From Lachnospiraceae bacterium (GTDB lineage Bacteria; Bacillota_A; Clostridia; Lachnospirales; Lachnospiraceae): a stretch of 64,000 nucleotides of DNA. The stretch is from positions 62,001 through 126,000 of the forward strand of contig JAETQR010000007.1 of NCBI GenBank assembly GCA_021770615.1, in the 5' to 3' direction. A program made the position numbers and the translations under genes. Positions 53,684 to 62,380 of the stretch are shown piece by piece; positions within the stretch are counted from its first letter, which is position 1; every line of letters starts with the position of its first letter. The notes under the pieces are model-generated. The model was not told the origin of the DNA. It was given only the letters and a program-made list of their open reading frames with translations, and did no database searches.

Positions 53684-53708
53684 CCTTAAGTTTTTATCTT
53701 AAGGATAA
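53684..53708 (+). repeat. Right inverted repeat (25 bp) / predicted crossover site
   Basis: Exact inverted copy of 50852-50876. Its last bases AAGGATAA are followed at once by the ATG of the GNAT gene, so the repeat also supplies that gene's ribosome binding site. Confidence 0.9.
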
Positions 53709-54701
53709 ATGCTCACAATCAGAAGGGCTACGTATGATGATATACCTAGCATTATGCAGTTTATGGATAAATATTGGAAGAAAGGAAATATTCTTGCTAA
53801 GAATCGAGAATTTTTTGAGTGGCAGTTCCGGGATGAGGATAAGTTAAATATGTTTCTCGGGATTGATGAAGACAACAATAAAATCTATGGAATTGTAGGA
53901 GCGGTGGTATATAACCAAAGTTCTAATCCGGATATTTCTGGATGTACATGGCAGGTTATCAGAAGTAATAATCCAATATTGGGTCTTGAATTGGCGGAAT
54001 ATATGAATCAGCAATTAAATATCAGGTATAACTGTGGAGCAGGACTTAGCAAAAAATCATTGAAAATAAATAAGTTGTTGGGTTGTGCGATAACTTCAAT
54101 GGATCATTATTATCGTTTGGCAGACATAGAAAATTTTAAAATTGCAAAAATCAAAAAAAAAGTAATTCCTACAGTAAAAGGAACAGGGTACCGCTTAGAA
54201 CATTTGAATACTGTAGAGGAAATGAAGCAAATCATTTCAGAAGATGCCCTTGCAAAATGTATTATGAGTAAAGATTACATGTATATAGAGAAACGATACT
54301 TTAAACATCCTGTATATCAGTATAATATATGGAAGATTGTTGATGAAGAAAAAAAAGCACATTCTGTTCTTATTACAAGAGATGAGACTGTGCAAGATAG
54401 GAAAGTATGCAAAATTATTGATTTTTATGGGGAATTGGAAGATTTGAGCCGGATCACAGCGGCGTTAGATCAATTAATACGAGAAAGAAACTATGAGTTT
54501 GTGGATATTTATTCCTATGGAGTTTCAACAGAACTTTATAAACAAGCTGGTTTTTGCGAATGTAATGAAAATAGCGAAAATATAATTCCGAATTATTTTC
54601 ATCCATTTGTTCAGGAAAATATAACGTTGAAAATGGTGGATTACAGGATACCCGGGTTGCGGCTGTTTCGAGGAGATGGTGATCAAGATAGGCCATGTTA
54701 G
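53709..54701 (+). CDS. GNAT-family N-acyltransferase, first gene of the right arm
   Basis: 330 residues. N-terminal MLTIRRATYDDIPSIMQFMDKYWKKGN is the GNAT opening; FEWQFRDEDKLNMFLGIDEDN and IYGIVGAVVYN follow, then a second GNAT-like half (about 175-310; SVLITRDETVQDRKVCKIIDF). Proteins like this occur in surface-polysaccharide clusters and acylate amino sugars. Its start codon abuts the right inverted repeat, whose AAGGA serves as ribosome site. Codon use is AT-rich like the rest of the right arm. Confidence 0.75.
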   Translation: MLTIRRATYDDIPSIMQFMDKYWKKGNILAKNREFFEWQFRDEDKLNMFLGIDEDNNKIYGIVGAVVYNQSSNPDISGCTWQVIRSNNPILGLELAEYMNQQLNIRYNCGAGLSKKSLKINKLLGCAITSMDHYYRLADIENFKIAKIKKKVIPTVKGTGYRLEHLNTVEEMKQIISEDALAKCIMSKDYMYIEKRYFKHPVYQYNIWKIVDEEKKAHSVLITRDETVQDRKVCKIIDFYGELEDLSRITAALDQLIRERNYEFVDIYSYGVSTELYKQAGFCECNENSENIIPNYFHPFVQENITLKMVDYRIPGLRLFRGDGDQDRPC

Positions 54702-54729
54702 TTGTTCAGAACTACAAGGAGGTCAGAAA

Positions 54730-55500
54730 ATGAATAGTGACACACAAAAAAGACGTGCTGTTCTTATTGTTGGTGCTTCTTCTGGCATTGGAAGAGCTTG
54801 CGCAGAGTCAATGGCAGATAGCGAAAATATTTTATATTTGGTTGCAAGAAATAAAGAGGCGTTAAAAGAAATGCAGGAATGCTTACCAGGGATAATTCAC
54901 ATTCTTCCCCATGATTTAAATGATATAGATGGGATAAAGAATATTTTTGATAGAATAAAAAAAGACAAGATAAAACTGAACGGTTTTGTATATTCTGCTG
55001 GTATGGATTCCTTTTCTCCTGCAAAAGTAATATCTATTAAATCTATGCAGAATGTTATGAATATTAATTGTTTTGCATTTTGTGAGTGTGCGAGATGTTT
55101 TTTTAATCGACGGATATCAGAAGACGAAGCATCTATAGTGGCAATATCTTCTATTGCAAGTGTTTTGTTCGAAAAGGGACAGATGGCATATACGGCTTCT
55201 AAAGCTGCATTAAATTCAGTGGTGAAAACAATGTCTCAGGAATTTGCTGGCAGACGTATTCGTGTCAATGCGATTTTGCCAGCTGGTGTGGCAACTACAA
55301 TGGCTGATAGCAAAGGCATGGCATTGGAAGGGATGTATGATGCAGAGGATATACAAACGCCTGCGCCCCAAGGGCACACACAAAATTGGGGGGCAATTCC
55401 TCCCAGTATTATAGCAGAGAATGTTAATTTCCTGCTTTCAGATGCTTCCGCATATACTACGGGAGAATTGTTGACAATAGGAGCAGGGTACTCTTATTAA
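54730..55500 (+). CDS. SDR-family oxidoreductase (right arm)
   Basis: 256 residues from the ATG at 54730 (AAGGAGG site; the frame extends to 54676). GASSGIG (about 15-21) and YTASK (AYTASKAALNSVVK) intact; an insertion of about 20 residues (LEGMYDAEDIQTPAPQG) sits where substrate loops lie. Probably reduces the product of the right-arm KAS III. Confidence 0.87.
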   Translation: MNSDTQKRRAVLIVGASSGIGRACAESMADSENILYLVARNKEALKEMQECLPGIIHILPHDLNDIDGIKNIFDRIKKDKIKLNGFVYSAGMDSFSPAKVISIKSMQNVMNINCFAFCECARCFFNRRISEDEASIVAISSIASVLFEKGQMAYTASKAALNSVVKTMSQEFAGRRIRVNAILPAGVATTMADSKGMALEGMYDAEDIQTPAPQGHTQNWGAIPPSIIAENVNFLLSDASAYTTGELLTIGAGYSY

Positions 55501-55531
55501 TATAAATTAAAATTAGAAAGGAAGTTATAAA

Positions 55532-55750
55532 ATGAGTGAACAGGAAAGAATTGAAATTATTGCAGAGATATTGGAAGTAGAGGAGGAAGAAGTGATTCCG
55601 CAGAAAGAATTACAAGAGTATGATACATGGGATTCTGTAGCGGTTTTGTCTGTTATTTCTATTATGAATGAAAAATTTGAAAAATTTCCTTCTGCAAAAG
55701 AGGTTCTGAAGAATAAAACCGTATCTGAACTGATGGAATTTTTACAATAG
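55532..55750 (+). CDS. Acyl carrier protein (5 of 6)
   Basis: 72 residues, S35 in DTWDSVAVLSVIS; counterpart of the left-arm ACP at 46681-46899. AGAAAGGAAG precedes the ATG. Confidence 0.88.
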   Translation: MSEQERIEIIAEILEVEEEEVIPQKELQEYDTWDSVAVLSVISIMNEKFEKFPSAKEVLKNKTVSELMEFLQ

Positions 55751-55769
55751 TAGGAGAGGAAAACAGAAA

Positions 55770-56600
55770 ATGATAAATAGATGGAAGCAGGAAATGGCAC
55801 GCATAAAGCGTGAAAAAGGTACAGCAATCACTAATTTTACCATGTCATCTGTAGAGGAAGAAAAGTGTGACCATATATATTCCACAGATACTTATTATGC
55901 GACTTTATACTGGGATATTGACAAGTATGTATTAAATTTTGTGGTTGCGTCACTGGAAGATTTACATAATTTGATAGAGTCAATACAAGGTAATACTGTA
56001 ATATCTATATTGTATAAAGAGGATTGTGAACTAAATTCCTTTTTTACATCAATGGGGGTGGAATTGTATGCAACGTACCAAAGAACCACCATTTGCTATA
56101 AATCAAATCCATATTTGATTCCTGAACAAAGTAAAAGAAGGCAGCTTCTTCCTAAGATGTATGATCCACAATGCGGAGAATTTCCTCACGAGAAAGATGC
56201 CGAAGAAATTGACCGCTTATGCCGGAAAGTATTTGATCCTTTATGTGATGATATGTTTACGATTGAGGAATGGAAGGAGAAAATCAAAAGTAAAAATGTT
56301 CTGGTCTATAAAGATGATGGAGAAATAACAGCTCTTTATGTATGGTGTTTGGAAGGTAAGAAATTATATAGTAATATGTCTGTGAACATCGGGGCAGCCA
56401 ACACTTTATATAATATGGAACGCCGTGTGTTTGAGGAAATGTGGAATAGTGGTATACGAGTGTTTTATGGCTGGGGCAATTTAAAAAATACAAATGCAAA
56501 GAAACATGCCATACCAGAATCTTCGGTTTTGAAATGTGCAAAATCCATCAATAGACTTTTTTGCGATATTTATTATAAAAGTGATGGAGGAAAAAAATGA
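55770..56600 (+). CDS. Uncharacterised GNAT-like two-part protein, paralogue C
   Basis: 276 residues. Same family as 41388 and 42974: EKDAEEIDRLCRKVFDPL, SKNVLVYKDDGEITALYVW, EGKKLYSNMSVN, TLYNMERRVF and FYGWGNLKNTNAKKH. Its end overlaps the KAS III start (ATGA), as tight a link as seen for any pair here, so the two products very likely act on the same acyl chain. Confidence 0.62.
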   Translation: MINRWKQEMARIKREKGTAITNFTMSSVEEEKCDHIYSTDTYYATLYWDIDKYVLNFVVASLEDLHNLIESIQGNTVISILYKEDCELNSFFTSMGVELYATYQRTTICYKSNPYLIPEQSKRRQLLPKMYDPQCGEFPHEKDAEEIDRLCRKVFDPLCDDMFTIEEWKEKIKSKNVLVYKDDGEITALYVWCLEGKKLYSNMSVNIGAANTLYNMERRVFEEMWNSGIRVFYGWGNLKNTNAKKHAIPESSVLKCAKSINRLFCDIYYKSDGGKK

Positions 56601-57661
56601 AAACAAAAATAAAGGGCAAACGTATTTCGAGTGTACTAACTGTTTTACCACAGAATGAATACGGATTTGAAGAAAGTATTCTTGCTGAAAGTATGAAACG
56701 TGTTGAACGTTTGCAAAAGATAATGGGATTTAACAAACGAAGGCGGGTAAAAAAAGAAACCTTAGTCTCGGATTTGTTTGTTTATGCATTAGACTATTTA
56801 TTTGATAATGGAATAATTCAAAAAAATGAAATAGGTGCAGTTATTTCCACTTCCTTTACACCTGACTTTTATGTTCCAAATAGTTCAAGTGTTTTGCACA
56901 GTTTAGCACAACTGCCAAAGGATGTTCTGGTTATGGATATTCCACAGGGGTGCGCTGGATATCTTTTAGGATTGCTTCAGTCTTGCCTGCTTTTGGATAA
57001 AATGGAAAAAAAGGTTCTTCTTTTTACAGGTGAAATATTTAACCGGAAATATACAGAAGAAGAGGCAAAATCTTCTGTTCCTAATTTTGGAGGGGATGCA
57101 GCCAGTGTAAGTATTATTGAAAACTGTGATTCATCAGAAGAAATCTCTTTTAATTTTATGGCAAATGGGAAAGACGGAGATGTGTTGTTAATGCCGGGAG
57201 GTGCTTTCCGGCATCCTATGTATGCAGGGGAACCACTTGTTTTTATGGAAAATGGAGAGGAAAAACAGTATCTTGGTACAAACATGGAGGGAACATCGGT
57301 ATTCAATTTTATTCAACGAGATGTACCAGTCCTGATTCACGAACTTTGCGAATTTTCAGGGGTTTCATCAGATGCTATTGACTACTATCTGTTTCACCAG
57401 CCAAATCGGTATATATTAGAGAAACTGGCGGAACGAATGAAAGTAGATAAGGGCAAAATGCCAATGAATATTGTTGAAAAATATGGAAATTCCAATGCCA
57501 GTACAATTCCAATGGTGATAACAGATAATTATGCAGATATTCTCCAAAAAGAACATAAAAAATGCTGTCTTTCCGGATTTGGTTCTGGTTTATCATGGGC
57601 AGCGGCAATAATGAATTTGGGTGAACTGGATGTATGTAAAATGCTTCTATCACCATTTTGA
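56597..57661 (+). CDS. KAS III-type ketoacyl synthase (right arm)
   Basis: 354 residues. Triad intact: Cys119 (IPQGCAGYL), His267 (LFHQPNRY), Asn298 (KYGNSNAST). Paralogue of the left-arm enzyme at 43811-44878. GGAGG lies 6 bases before the ATG. Confidence 0.9.
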   Translation: MKTKIKGKRISSVLTVLPQNEYGFEESILAESMKRVERLQKIMGFNKRRRVKKETLVSDLFVYALDYLFDNGIIQKNEIGAVISTSFTPDFYVPNSSSVLHSLAQLPKDVLVMDIPQGCAGYLLGLLQSCLLLDKMEKKVLLFTGEIFNRKYTEEEAKSSVPNFGGDAASVSIIENCDSSEEISFNFMANGKDGDVLLMPGGAFRHPMYAGEPLVFMENGEEKQYLGTNMEGTSVFNFIQRDVPVLIHELCEFSGVSSDAIDYYLFHQPNRYILEKLAERMKVDKGKMPMNIVEKYGNSNASTIPMVITDNYADILQKEHKKCCLSGFGSGLSWAAAIMNLGELDVCKMLLSPF

Positions 57662-57678
57662 AGGGCAGGGCAAAACAA

Positions 57679-58626
57679 ATGGATGTTAATTTTAGAAATG
57701 TACAAATCAAAGGAATATTAACAGTATTACCAGAGAAAAAGATAATAGATAACAGTGGTACAGAACGTTATTGTGTTAAAGATACCAGTTATACAACCGA
57801 CTTATTTGTTTATGGAGTTAATACATTATTGCGGGATAAATTAGAAAAAAAGGATATAGGTGCAATCGTGACAGCATCTTTTACTCCCGATTATATTACT
57901 CCGCAATTAAGTTTTCGGGTTCATGGTGCTTTAGATTTGCCGGAAGATATCTTATGTACAGATCTTATTGAGGAGAACAGTAGTTACATAAAGGGACTAT
58001 TGGATTCGATGCTGATTGCTGAACATATGCCGGACAAAAAAGTATTGTTCTTATGTGGAAATATCAGTGATAAAAGAAAGAATGATACGGTACCATTTTA
58101 TGGCAATGATGGTGCAGCTATTACGGTTATTCAGTGTTCGGAACAGGAAAATATTTGCTCACTTTCCTGTTCTATTGATGAAAGCCATATTGATGATATA
58201 AAAATGCATTCATGTGGTTTTTATGATTTGTTTCATGAGAAGGGAAATTTATATACAAATAATACAGAGACAGTATCTAAATTAATGCAGGAAAAAATTC
58301 CTGAAATAATAACCCGTCTTATAAAAAACGCGAAAGTAAGTATAGAGGATATTGATTTTTTCTCTATACCAAAAGTTCCCGGTTTATCCATACAAAAAAT
58401 AGCAGATGAACTGGAGATTAGGTATGAATCCATCGCTCAGGATGACAGTGGCATGAATTGTTCCATTATCAATCCACTGCACATTACGGAAGGATACAAA
58501 AGACAGACGGTAACAGATCAGACAACATGTCTTCTTATTGGATATGGTGCTGGCATTAATTATGGCGGAGCTGTCTTACAGTTAAAAGGATTGAAATTTT
58601 GTGATACTATTTATTCAGATTTATAA
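57679..58626 (+). CDS. Catalytically dead KAS III paralogue
   Basis: 315 residues from the ATG at 57679 (AAGGGCAGGG ahead; the frame starts at a TTG at 57658). It aligns with the preceding KAS III along its length, but the triad is lost: EENSSYIKG has Asn100 where Cys should be, SIPKVPGL replaces FHQPNR, and GMNCSIIN replaces GNSNAST. The frame is intact and the fold seems kept, so it is more likely a partner subunit (a chain-length-factor-like role) than a pseudogene. Confidence 0.8.
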   Translation: MDVNFRNVQIKGILTVLPEKKIIDNSGTERYCVKDTSYTTDLFVYGVNTLLRDKLEKKDIGAIVTASFTPDYITPQLSFRVHGALDLPEDILCTDLIEENSSYIKGLLDSMLIAEHMPDKKVLFLCGNISDKRKNDTVPFYGNDGAAITVIQCSEQENICSLSCSIDESHIDDIKMHSCGFYDLFHEKGNLYTNNTETVSKLMQEKIPEIITRLIKNAKVSIEDIDFFSIPKVPGLSIQKIADELEIRYESIAQDDSGMNCSIINPLHITEGYKRQTVTDQTTCLLIGYGAGINYGGAVLQLKGLKFCDTIYSDL

Positions 58627-58657
58627 TGATGCACATAGCATTAGAAATGGAGGAAAC

Positions 58658-58888
58658 ATGAACGAGAAAATATTAGCTATTTTGAAGGATATCAGACCCG
58701 AATTTGATTTTGAGACAAGTGAAGATTTTATTGAAGATGGATATCTTGATTCTTTTGATATTGTAACACTTGTATCGGAATTAGAAGATACTTTTGGTGT
58801 GCTTATAGATGGTCTGGCTATTCTACCAGAGAATTTTAATACAGTAGAAGCTATCGCTGATGTTATCAGGAATTCAGAAAAAGGATAA
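58658..58888 (+). CDS. Acyl carrier protein (6 of 6)
   Basis: 76 residues from the ATG at 58658 (GGAGG). S32 in DGYLDSFDIVTL. Counterpart of the left-arm ACP at 44878-45111, likewise next to an adenylation gene. Confidence 0.9.
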   Translation: MNEKILAILKDIRPEFDFETSEDFIEDGYLDSFDIVTLVSELEDTFGVLIDGLAILPENFNTVEAIADVIRNSEKG

Positions 58889-58933
58889 ATTCATTAAATA
58901 AATGCCGATTTTGATTTGAGAGGTGAATGATAA

Positions 58934-60460
58934 ATGCAAAACACAGTTCTTTGCTATTTAGAAAAAAGCGCACATGAATATAAAGATAAAACGGCCGTTA
59001 CTGATATCAATGGTGGTATGTCTTTTGGAGAAATGAGGGATCTGGCAGTAAAGACAGCAAATGCCATTATGGGACTTCATATTGGAATACAGAGACCCGT
59101 TTTAGTCTTTCTTCCTAAATTGAAGGAAAGTTTTTCTGTCTTTATGGGAATCGTTTATTCCAGAAATATCTATGTGCCTACAGATGTCAAATATCCCGGT
59201 GAGAGGATTCTCTCTCTGATCGAGATATTGAAACCGGGTCTGATTATTTCAGATAAAAAATATGAACAGAAATTATCTGAATATGGAATTGATGTTCCCG
59301 TACTGTTATTAGAAAATATCAGGGAAACTCCCTGTAAGTTAAATGGTTCTGAATTATGCAGTCGGAGTCTTCTATCCGATTTAGTTTACATAATTTTCAC
59401 ATCTGGTTCCACTGGAGCGCCCAAAGGGGTCAGCATCAGTAATCTGAACATAATAGAATATATTGACTGGGCAACAGAAGTGTTTCAAAGTGATGAGAAT
59501 ACGGTAATGGGAAGTCTGGCTCCATTGTATTTTGATTTATCTACACATGAGTTGTATACATGTCTGGCAAAGGCATCCACTCTTGTTATGATACCAGAAA
59601 AATACAAGGCATTTCCGGCAGCCATACTTAAGCATCTGAAAGAACAGCACGTTAATTTTTTGTACTGGGTTCCATCTGCCTATGTGAATGTTGCAACATT
59701 TAACCTATTAGAAGCTATCGAACTGGATGAAATTAAAACGATGGTCTTTGGTGGTGAGGTTATGCCTGTCAAAACACTGAATTACTGGAGAAAGAACTTG
59801 CCGGCACTATCCCTTATTGCCAATATGTATGGTCCGACTGAAGCAACAGTGAACTGCACCTATTATATTGTTGACCGTGAATTTAGTGATGATGAGTTTT
59901 TGCCTTTGGGGAAAGCGTGTGATATAAAAGAAATTCTTGTTTTGGATGAGGAAGAAAAAGAAATCACGTCTGAACAGCCAGGGGTAGCAGGTGAACTTTG
60001 TGTCTGTGGTACATCTCTGTCAAGAGGTTACTGGAATAATGTTGAGATGACCAGCAAATATTTTGTCCAAAATCCATTGAGCCCATATTTACCAGAAATC
60101 ATGTACCGTACGGGGGATCTTGTATATTACAATGAACAGGGAGAACTCGTTTTTTCAGGCAGAAAGGATTTTCAGATTAAACATATGGGATATCGCCTTG
60201 AACTTGGCGAAATTGAAAGCGCTATTTTACGAACACAAATAGTAGATAATGCCTGTGTGTTATATGATTCCATGAATAAATGTATTGTTTTGATCTATTG
60301 CGCTGCCAGTGAAATTGATAACGTTTTACTGGCAAAGGAACTGGCAAATATTCTTCCCCAGTATGCAATACCTTCCAGATATGAATACATTCGTTCCTTC
60401 CCTATGACGGACTCAGGTAAGATAGACCGCCAATATCTTTGTGACAAGTATTTAAAATAA
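58934..60460 (+). CDS. Amino-acid-type adenylation enzyme (right arm)
   Basis: 508 residues. IFTSGSTGAPKGVSIS, LYFDLSTHELY, NMYGPTEATVNC, YRTGDLVYY, GRKDFQIKHMGYRLELGEIE and GKIDRQYL are the A-domain motifs. It is paralogous to 45115-46644, but the substrate-pocket segment differs (DLSTHELY versus DNSILDIY), so the two may load different acids. The amino acid made by the next three genes is a good candidate substrate. Confidence 0.88.
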   Translation: MQNTVLCYLEKSAHEYKDKTAVTDINGGMSFGEMRDLAVKTANAIMGLHIGIQRPVLVFLPKLKESFSVFMGIVYSRNIYVPTDVKYPGERILSLIEILKPGLIISDKKYEQKLSEYGIDVPVLLLENIRETPCKLNGSELCSRSLLSDLVYIIFTSGSTGAPKGVSISNLNIIEYIDWATEVFQSDENTVMGSLAPLYFDLSTHELYTCLAKASTLVMIPEKYKAFPAAILKHLKEQHVNFLYWVPSAYVNVATFNLLEAIELDEIKTMVFGGEVMPVKTLNYWRKNLPALSLIANMYGPTEATVNCTYYIVDREFSDDEFLPLGKACDIKEILVLDEEEKEITSEQPGVAGELCVCGTSLSRGYWNNVEMTSKYFVQNPLSPYLPEIMYRTGDLVYYNEQGELVFSGRKDFQIKHMGYRLELGEIESAILRTQIVDNACVLYDSMNKCIVLIYCAASEIDNVLLAKELANILPQYAIPSRYEYIRSFPMTDSGKIDRQYLCDKYLK

Positions 60461-60481
60461 TGATGACAGGAGTGTTTAATA

Positions 60482-61369
60482 ATGACGAGAGTGGCTATTA
60501 TCGGAAGTGGTAATGTTGGCACTGATCTGCTGTATAAAATTCAACGCACAAAAGGGTTAGAGTGTACACTTTTTGCCGGACAAAATCCTGAATCTGAAGG
60601 ACTGCAGAGGGCGAAAGAACTGGGAGTGACTGTTTCGTCACACTCCATTGATGCCATCATTGAACATAAGGATAATATTGATATAATCTGTGATGCAACA
60701 TCTGCCCTAGCCCATACACAAAATCAGCCAGTTTTTAACCGGCTGGGGAAACGTATCATTGACCTCACTCCATCCAAAACAGGTGAATTTTGCATTCCTG
60801 TACTCAACAGAAAAAAATGTCTGGAATTAAACGAGATAAACATGGTTACGTGTGGTGGTCAGGCTACCATCCCGATTGCTTACGCTATCAGCCAGTTATA
60901 TAAGAATACAAACAGGATACAATATATGGAAATTGTTGCCTGTATAGCTTCCAATTCTGCCGGAATAGGGACACGGAAAAATGTAGATGAATTTACCCAG
61001 ACAACAAAGGATGCCCTAACCCAGTTTACAGGAATATTAAATACAAAGGCTATTATCATCTTAAATCCGGCCGTTCCTGAAATAAATATGAGAAATACAT
61101 TATACTGCTATATCGAGAATCCAGATATGAAAATGATTCGCAACAGTGTGAACTTAATGGTACAAAAAATTCAGAAATATGTACCGGGATATCACTTGTT
61201 GATGGAACCTGTTTTCGAAAACGGACGGGTAACTACTACTGTAGAGGTGTGTGGAGCCGCTGACTATCTTCCCTCCTACGCCGGAAATCTTGATATTATA
61301 ACATGTGCGGCACTTGAAATGGCAAAAGAATATGCAGAACAACAGAAAGCTGGTGATTCCTATGAATAG
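60482..61369 (+). CDS. mhpF: Acylating acetaldehyde dehydrogenase (MhpF/DmpF type)
   Basis: 295 residues. Interconverts acetyl-CoA and acetaldehyde with NAD. GSGNVGTDL (8-16) is the Rossmann motif and Cys124 in TCGGQATIP the catalytic residue. It normally forms a channelling complex with the aldolase encoded next, whose start overlaps its stop by 8 bases. Confidence 0.92.
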   Translation: MTRVAIIGSGNVGTDLLYKIQRTKGLECTLFAGQNPESEGLQRAKELGVTVSSHSIDAIIEHKDNIDIICDATSALAHTQNQPVFNRLGKRIIDLTPSKTGEFCIPVLNRKKCLELNEINMVTCGGQATIPIAYAISQLYKNTNRIQYMEIVACIASNSAGIGTRKNVDEFTQTTKDALTQFTGILNTKAIIILNPAVPEINMRNTLYCYIENPDMKMIRNSVNLMVQKIQKYVPGYHLLMEPVFENGRVTTTVEVCGAADYLPSYAGNLDIITCAALEMAKEYAEQQKAGDSYE

Positions 61370-62375
61370 AATAATGGTCTTTGACTCCACCCTGCGCGAC
61401 GGCTCTCATGCAAATAAACACCAGTTTACGGAAAAGCAGATTGCTGACTACTGTTCAACTTTAGATGAGTCAGGAATGGATGTGATTTTTGTTGGTCACG
61501 GAAATGGTCTGGGAGCATCTTCATCACAGATTGGATTTTCGCTTGTTAATGAAATGAAAATGCTAAGGGTTGCACGGGAGCATTTGAAAAAAACAAAGTT
61601 GGGAGCATATCTTATACCCGGCTTCGGGACAATCCGGGATCAGATATCCAAAGCCATTGATCTTGGAGTAGATGTTTTCGAAATCGGATGTCATTGCACA
61701 GAAGCAGATATTTCTGAACAACATATAAATTACATTGCAAAAAGCAACATAACAGCATATGGCACACTCATGATGTTCCACATGGCTTCCCCTGATATCG
61801 TATTGGAAAATGCAAAAAAAATGGAAAGCTATGGCGCTGCGGGTGTCATACTCATGGATTCTGCGGGTGCATCAACAAATGACATGATCATAGAATACAC
61901 AGATCTTCTTACAGAAAACCTTTCCATTCCAGTTGGTTGTCATGCACATAATAACCTTGGACTAGCTGTCTCCAATACATATACTGCCATTGAACACGGA
62001 GCGCAGATAATAGATGGAACGTTACGTGGTTATGGTGCAGGTGCAGGAAACTGTCAACTGGAAGCAATCTGTGCTCTTCTTTATAAAATGGGATGGGATT
62101 CCCGGATAAGTATTGATTTTTTTCAGCTTTTAAAAAAGTCAGACGAGCTGATGGACAGTATCATGCATGAATCAATGGGTATTTCCCCGATAAGCATTGC
62201 CAGTGGAGTTGCTGGTGTGTTTTCTGCTTTTAAAGAGCATGCTGTGAAAGCAGGTGAGGCCTTTGGTGTAGATCCCAAAGAAATTCTCTTGGAAGTAGGG
62301 AGAAGGAAAGCAGTGGGAGGTCAGGAAGACATCATTATACAGATTGCCAGCGAAATATCTGGAATGAAGGAGTGA
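61362..62375 (+). CDS. mhpE: 4-hydroxy-2-oxovalerate aldolase (MhpE/DmpG type)
   Basis: 337 residues from the ATG at 61362 (the frame extends to 61305). DSTLRDGSHANKH (8-20), VGHGNGLGASS, CHAHNNLGLAVSN and GTLRGYGAGAGNCQLE are DRE-TIM metallolyase motifs. Run in the synthetic direction with the dehydrogenase, it would join acetaldehyde to pyruvate to give 4-hydroxy-2-oxopentanoate. No meta-cleavage pathway genes are here, so catabolism is unlikely. Confidence 0.92.
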   Translation: MNRIMVFDSTLRDGSHANKHQFTEKQIADYCSTLDESGMDVIFVGHGNGLGASSSQIGFSLVNEMKMLRVAREHLKKTKLGAYLIPGFGTIRDQISKAIDLGVDVFEIGCHCTEADISEQHINYIAKSNITAYGTLMMFHMASPDIVLENAKKMESYGAAGVILMDSAGASTNDMIIEYTDLLTENLSIPVGCHAHNNLGLAVSNTYTAIEHGAQIIDGTLRGYGAGAGNCQLEAICALLYKMGWDSRISIDFFQLLKKSDELMDSIMHESMGISPISIASGVAGVFSAFKEHAVKAGEAFGVDPKEILLEVGRRKAVGGQEDIIIQIASEISGMKE

Positions 62376-62380
62376 AATAA

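Larger units (their letters stand above)
50852..53708. mobile_element. Predicted invertible DNA segment (phase switch)
   Basis: A 2857-bp segment bounded by perfect 25-bp inverted repeats and carrying a tyrosine recombinase and a AAA/PD-(D/E)XK gene, both minus strand. The two biosynthetic arms leave it in opposite directions. In the present orientation its genes read toward the left arm; flipped, they would read into the right arm with no terminator in between. Inversion itself is not observed here and is inferred from repeat orientation, recombinase and layout. Confidence 0.75.

Noticed and set aside
50852..53708. The 25-bp repeats as attL/attR of an integrated mobile element
   Set aside because: Integration leaves direct repeats; these are inverted relative to each other. 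The cargo also contains no transfer, replication or phage genes.
53581..53847. A separate plus-strand gene across the right repeat
   Set aside because: No ribosome site or family match, and it is the same frame as the recombinase tail. It is better explained as the alternative C-terminus after inversion.
57679..58626. Pseudogene call for the dead KAS III
   Set aside because: The reading frame is complete, with a ribosome site and tight spacing, so loss of catalysis rather than gene decay is more likely.
60482..62375. Aromatic meta-cleavage catabolism
   Set aside because: Only the last two enzymes are present; no ring-cleavage, hydrolase or hydratase genes occur, and the neighbours are biosynthetic.
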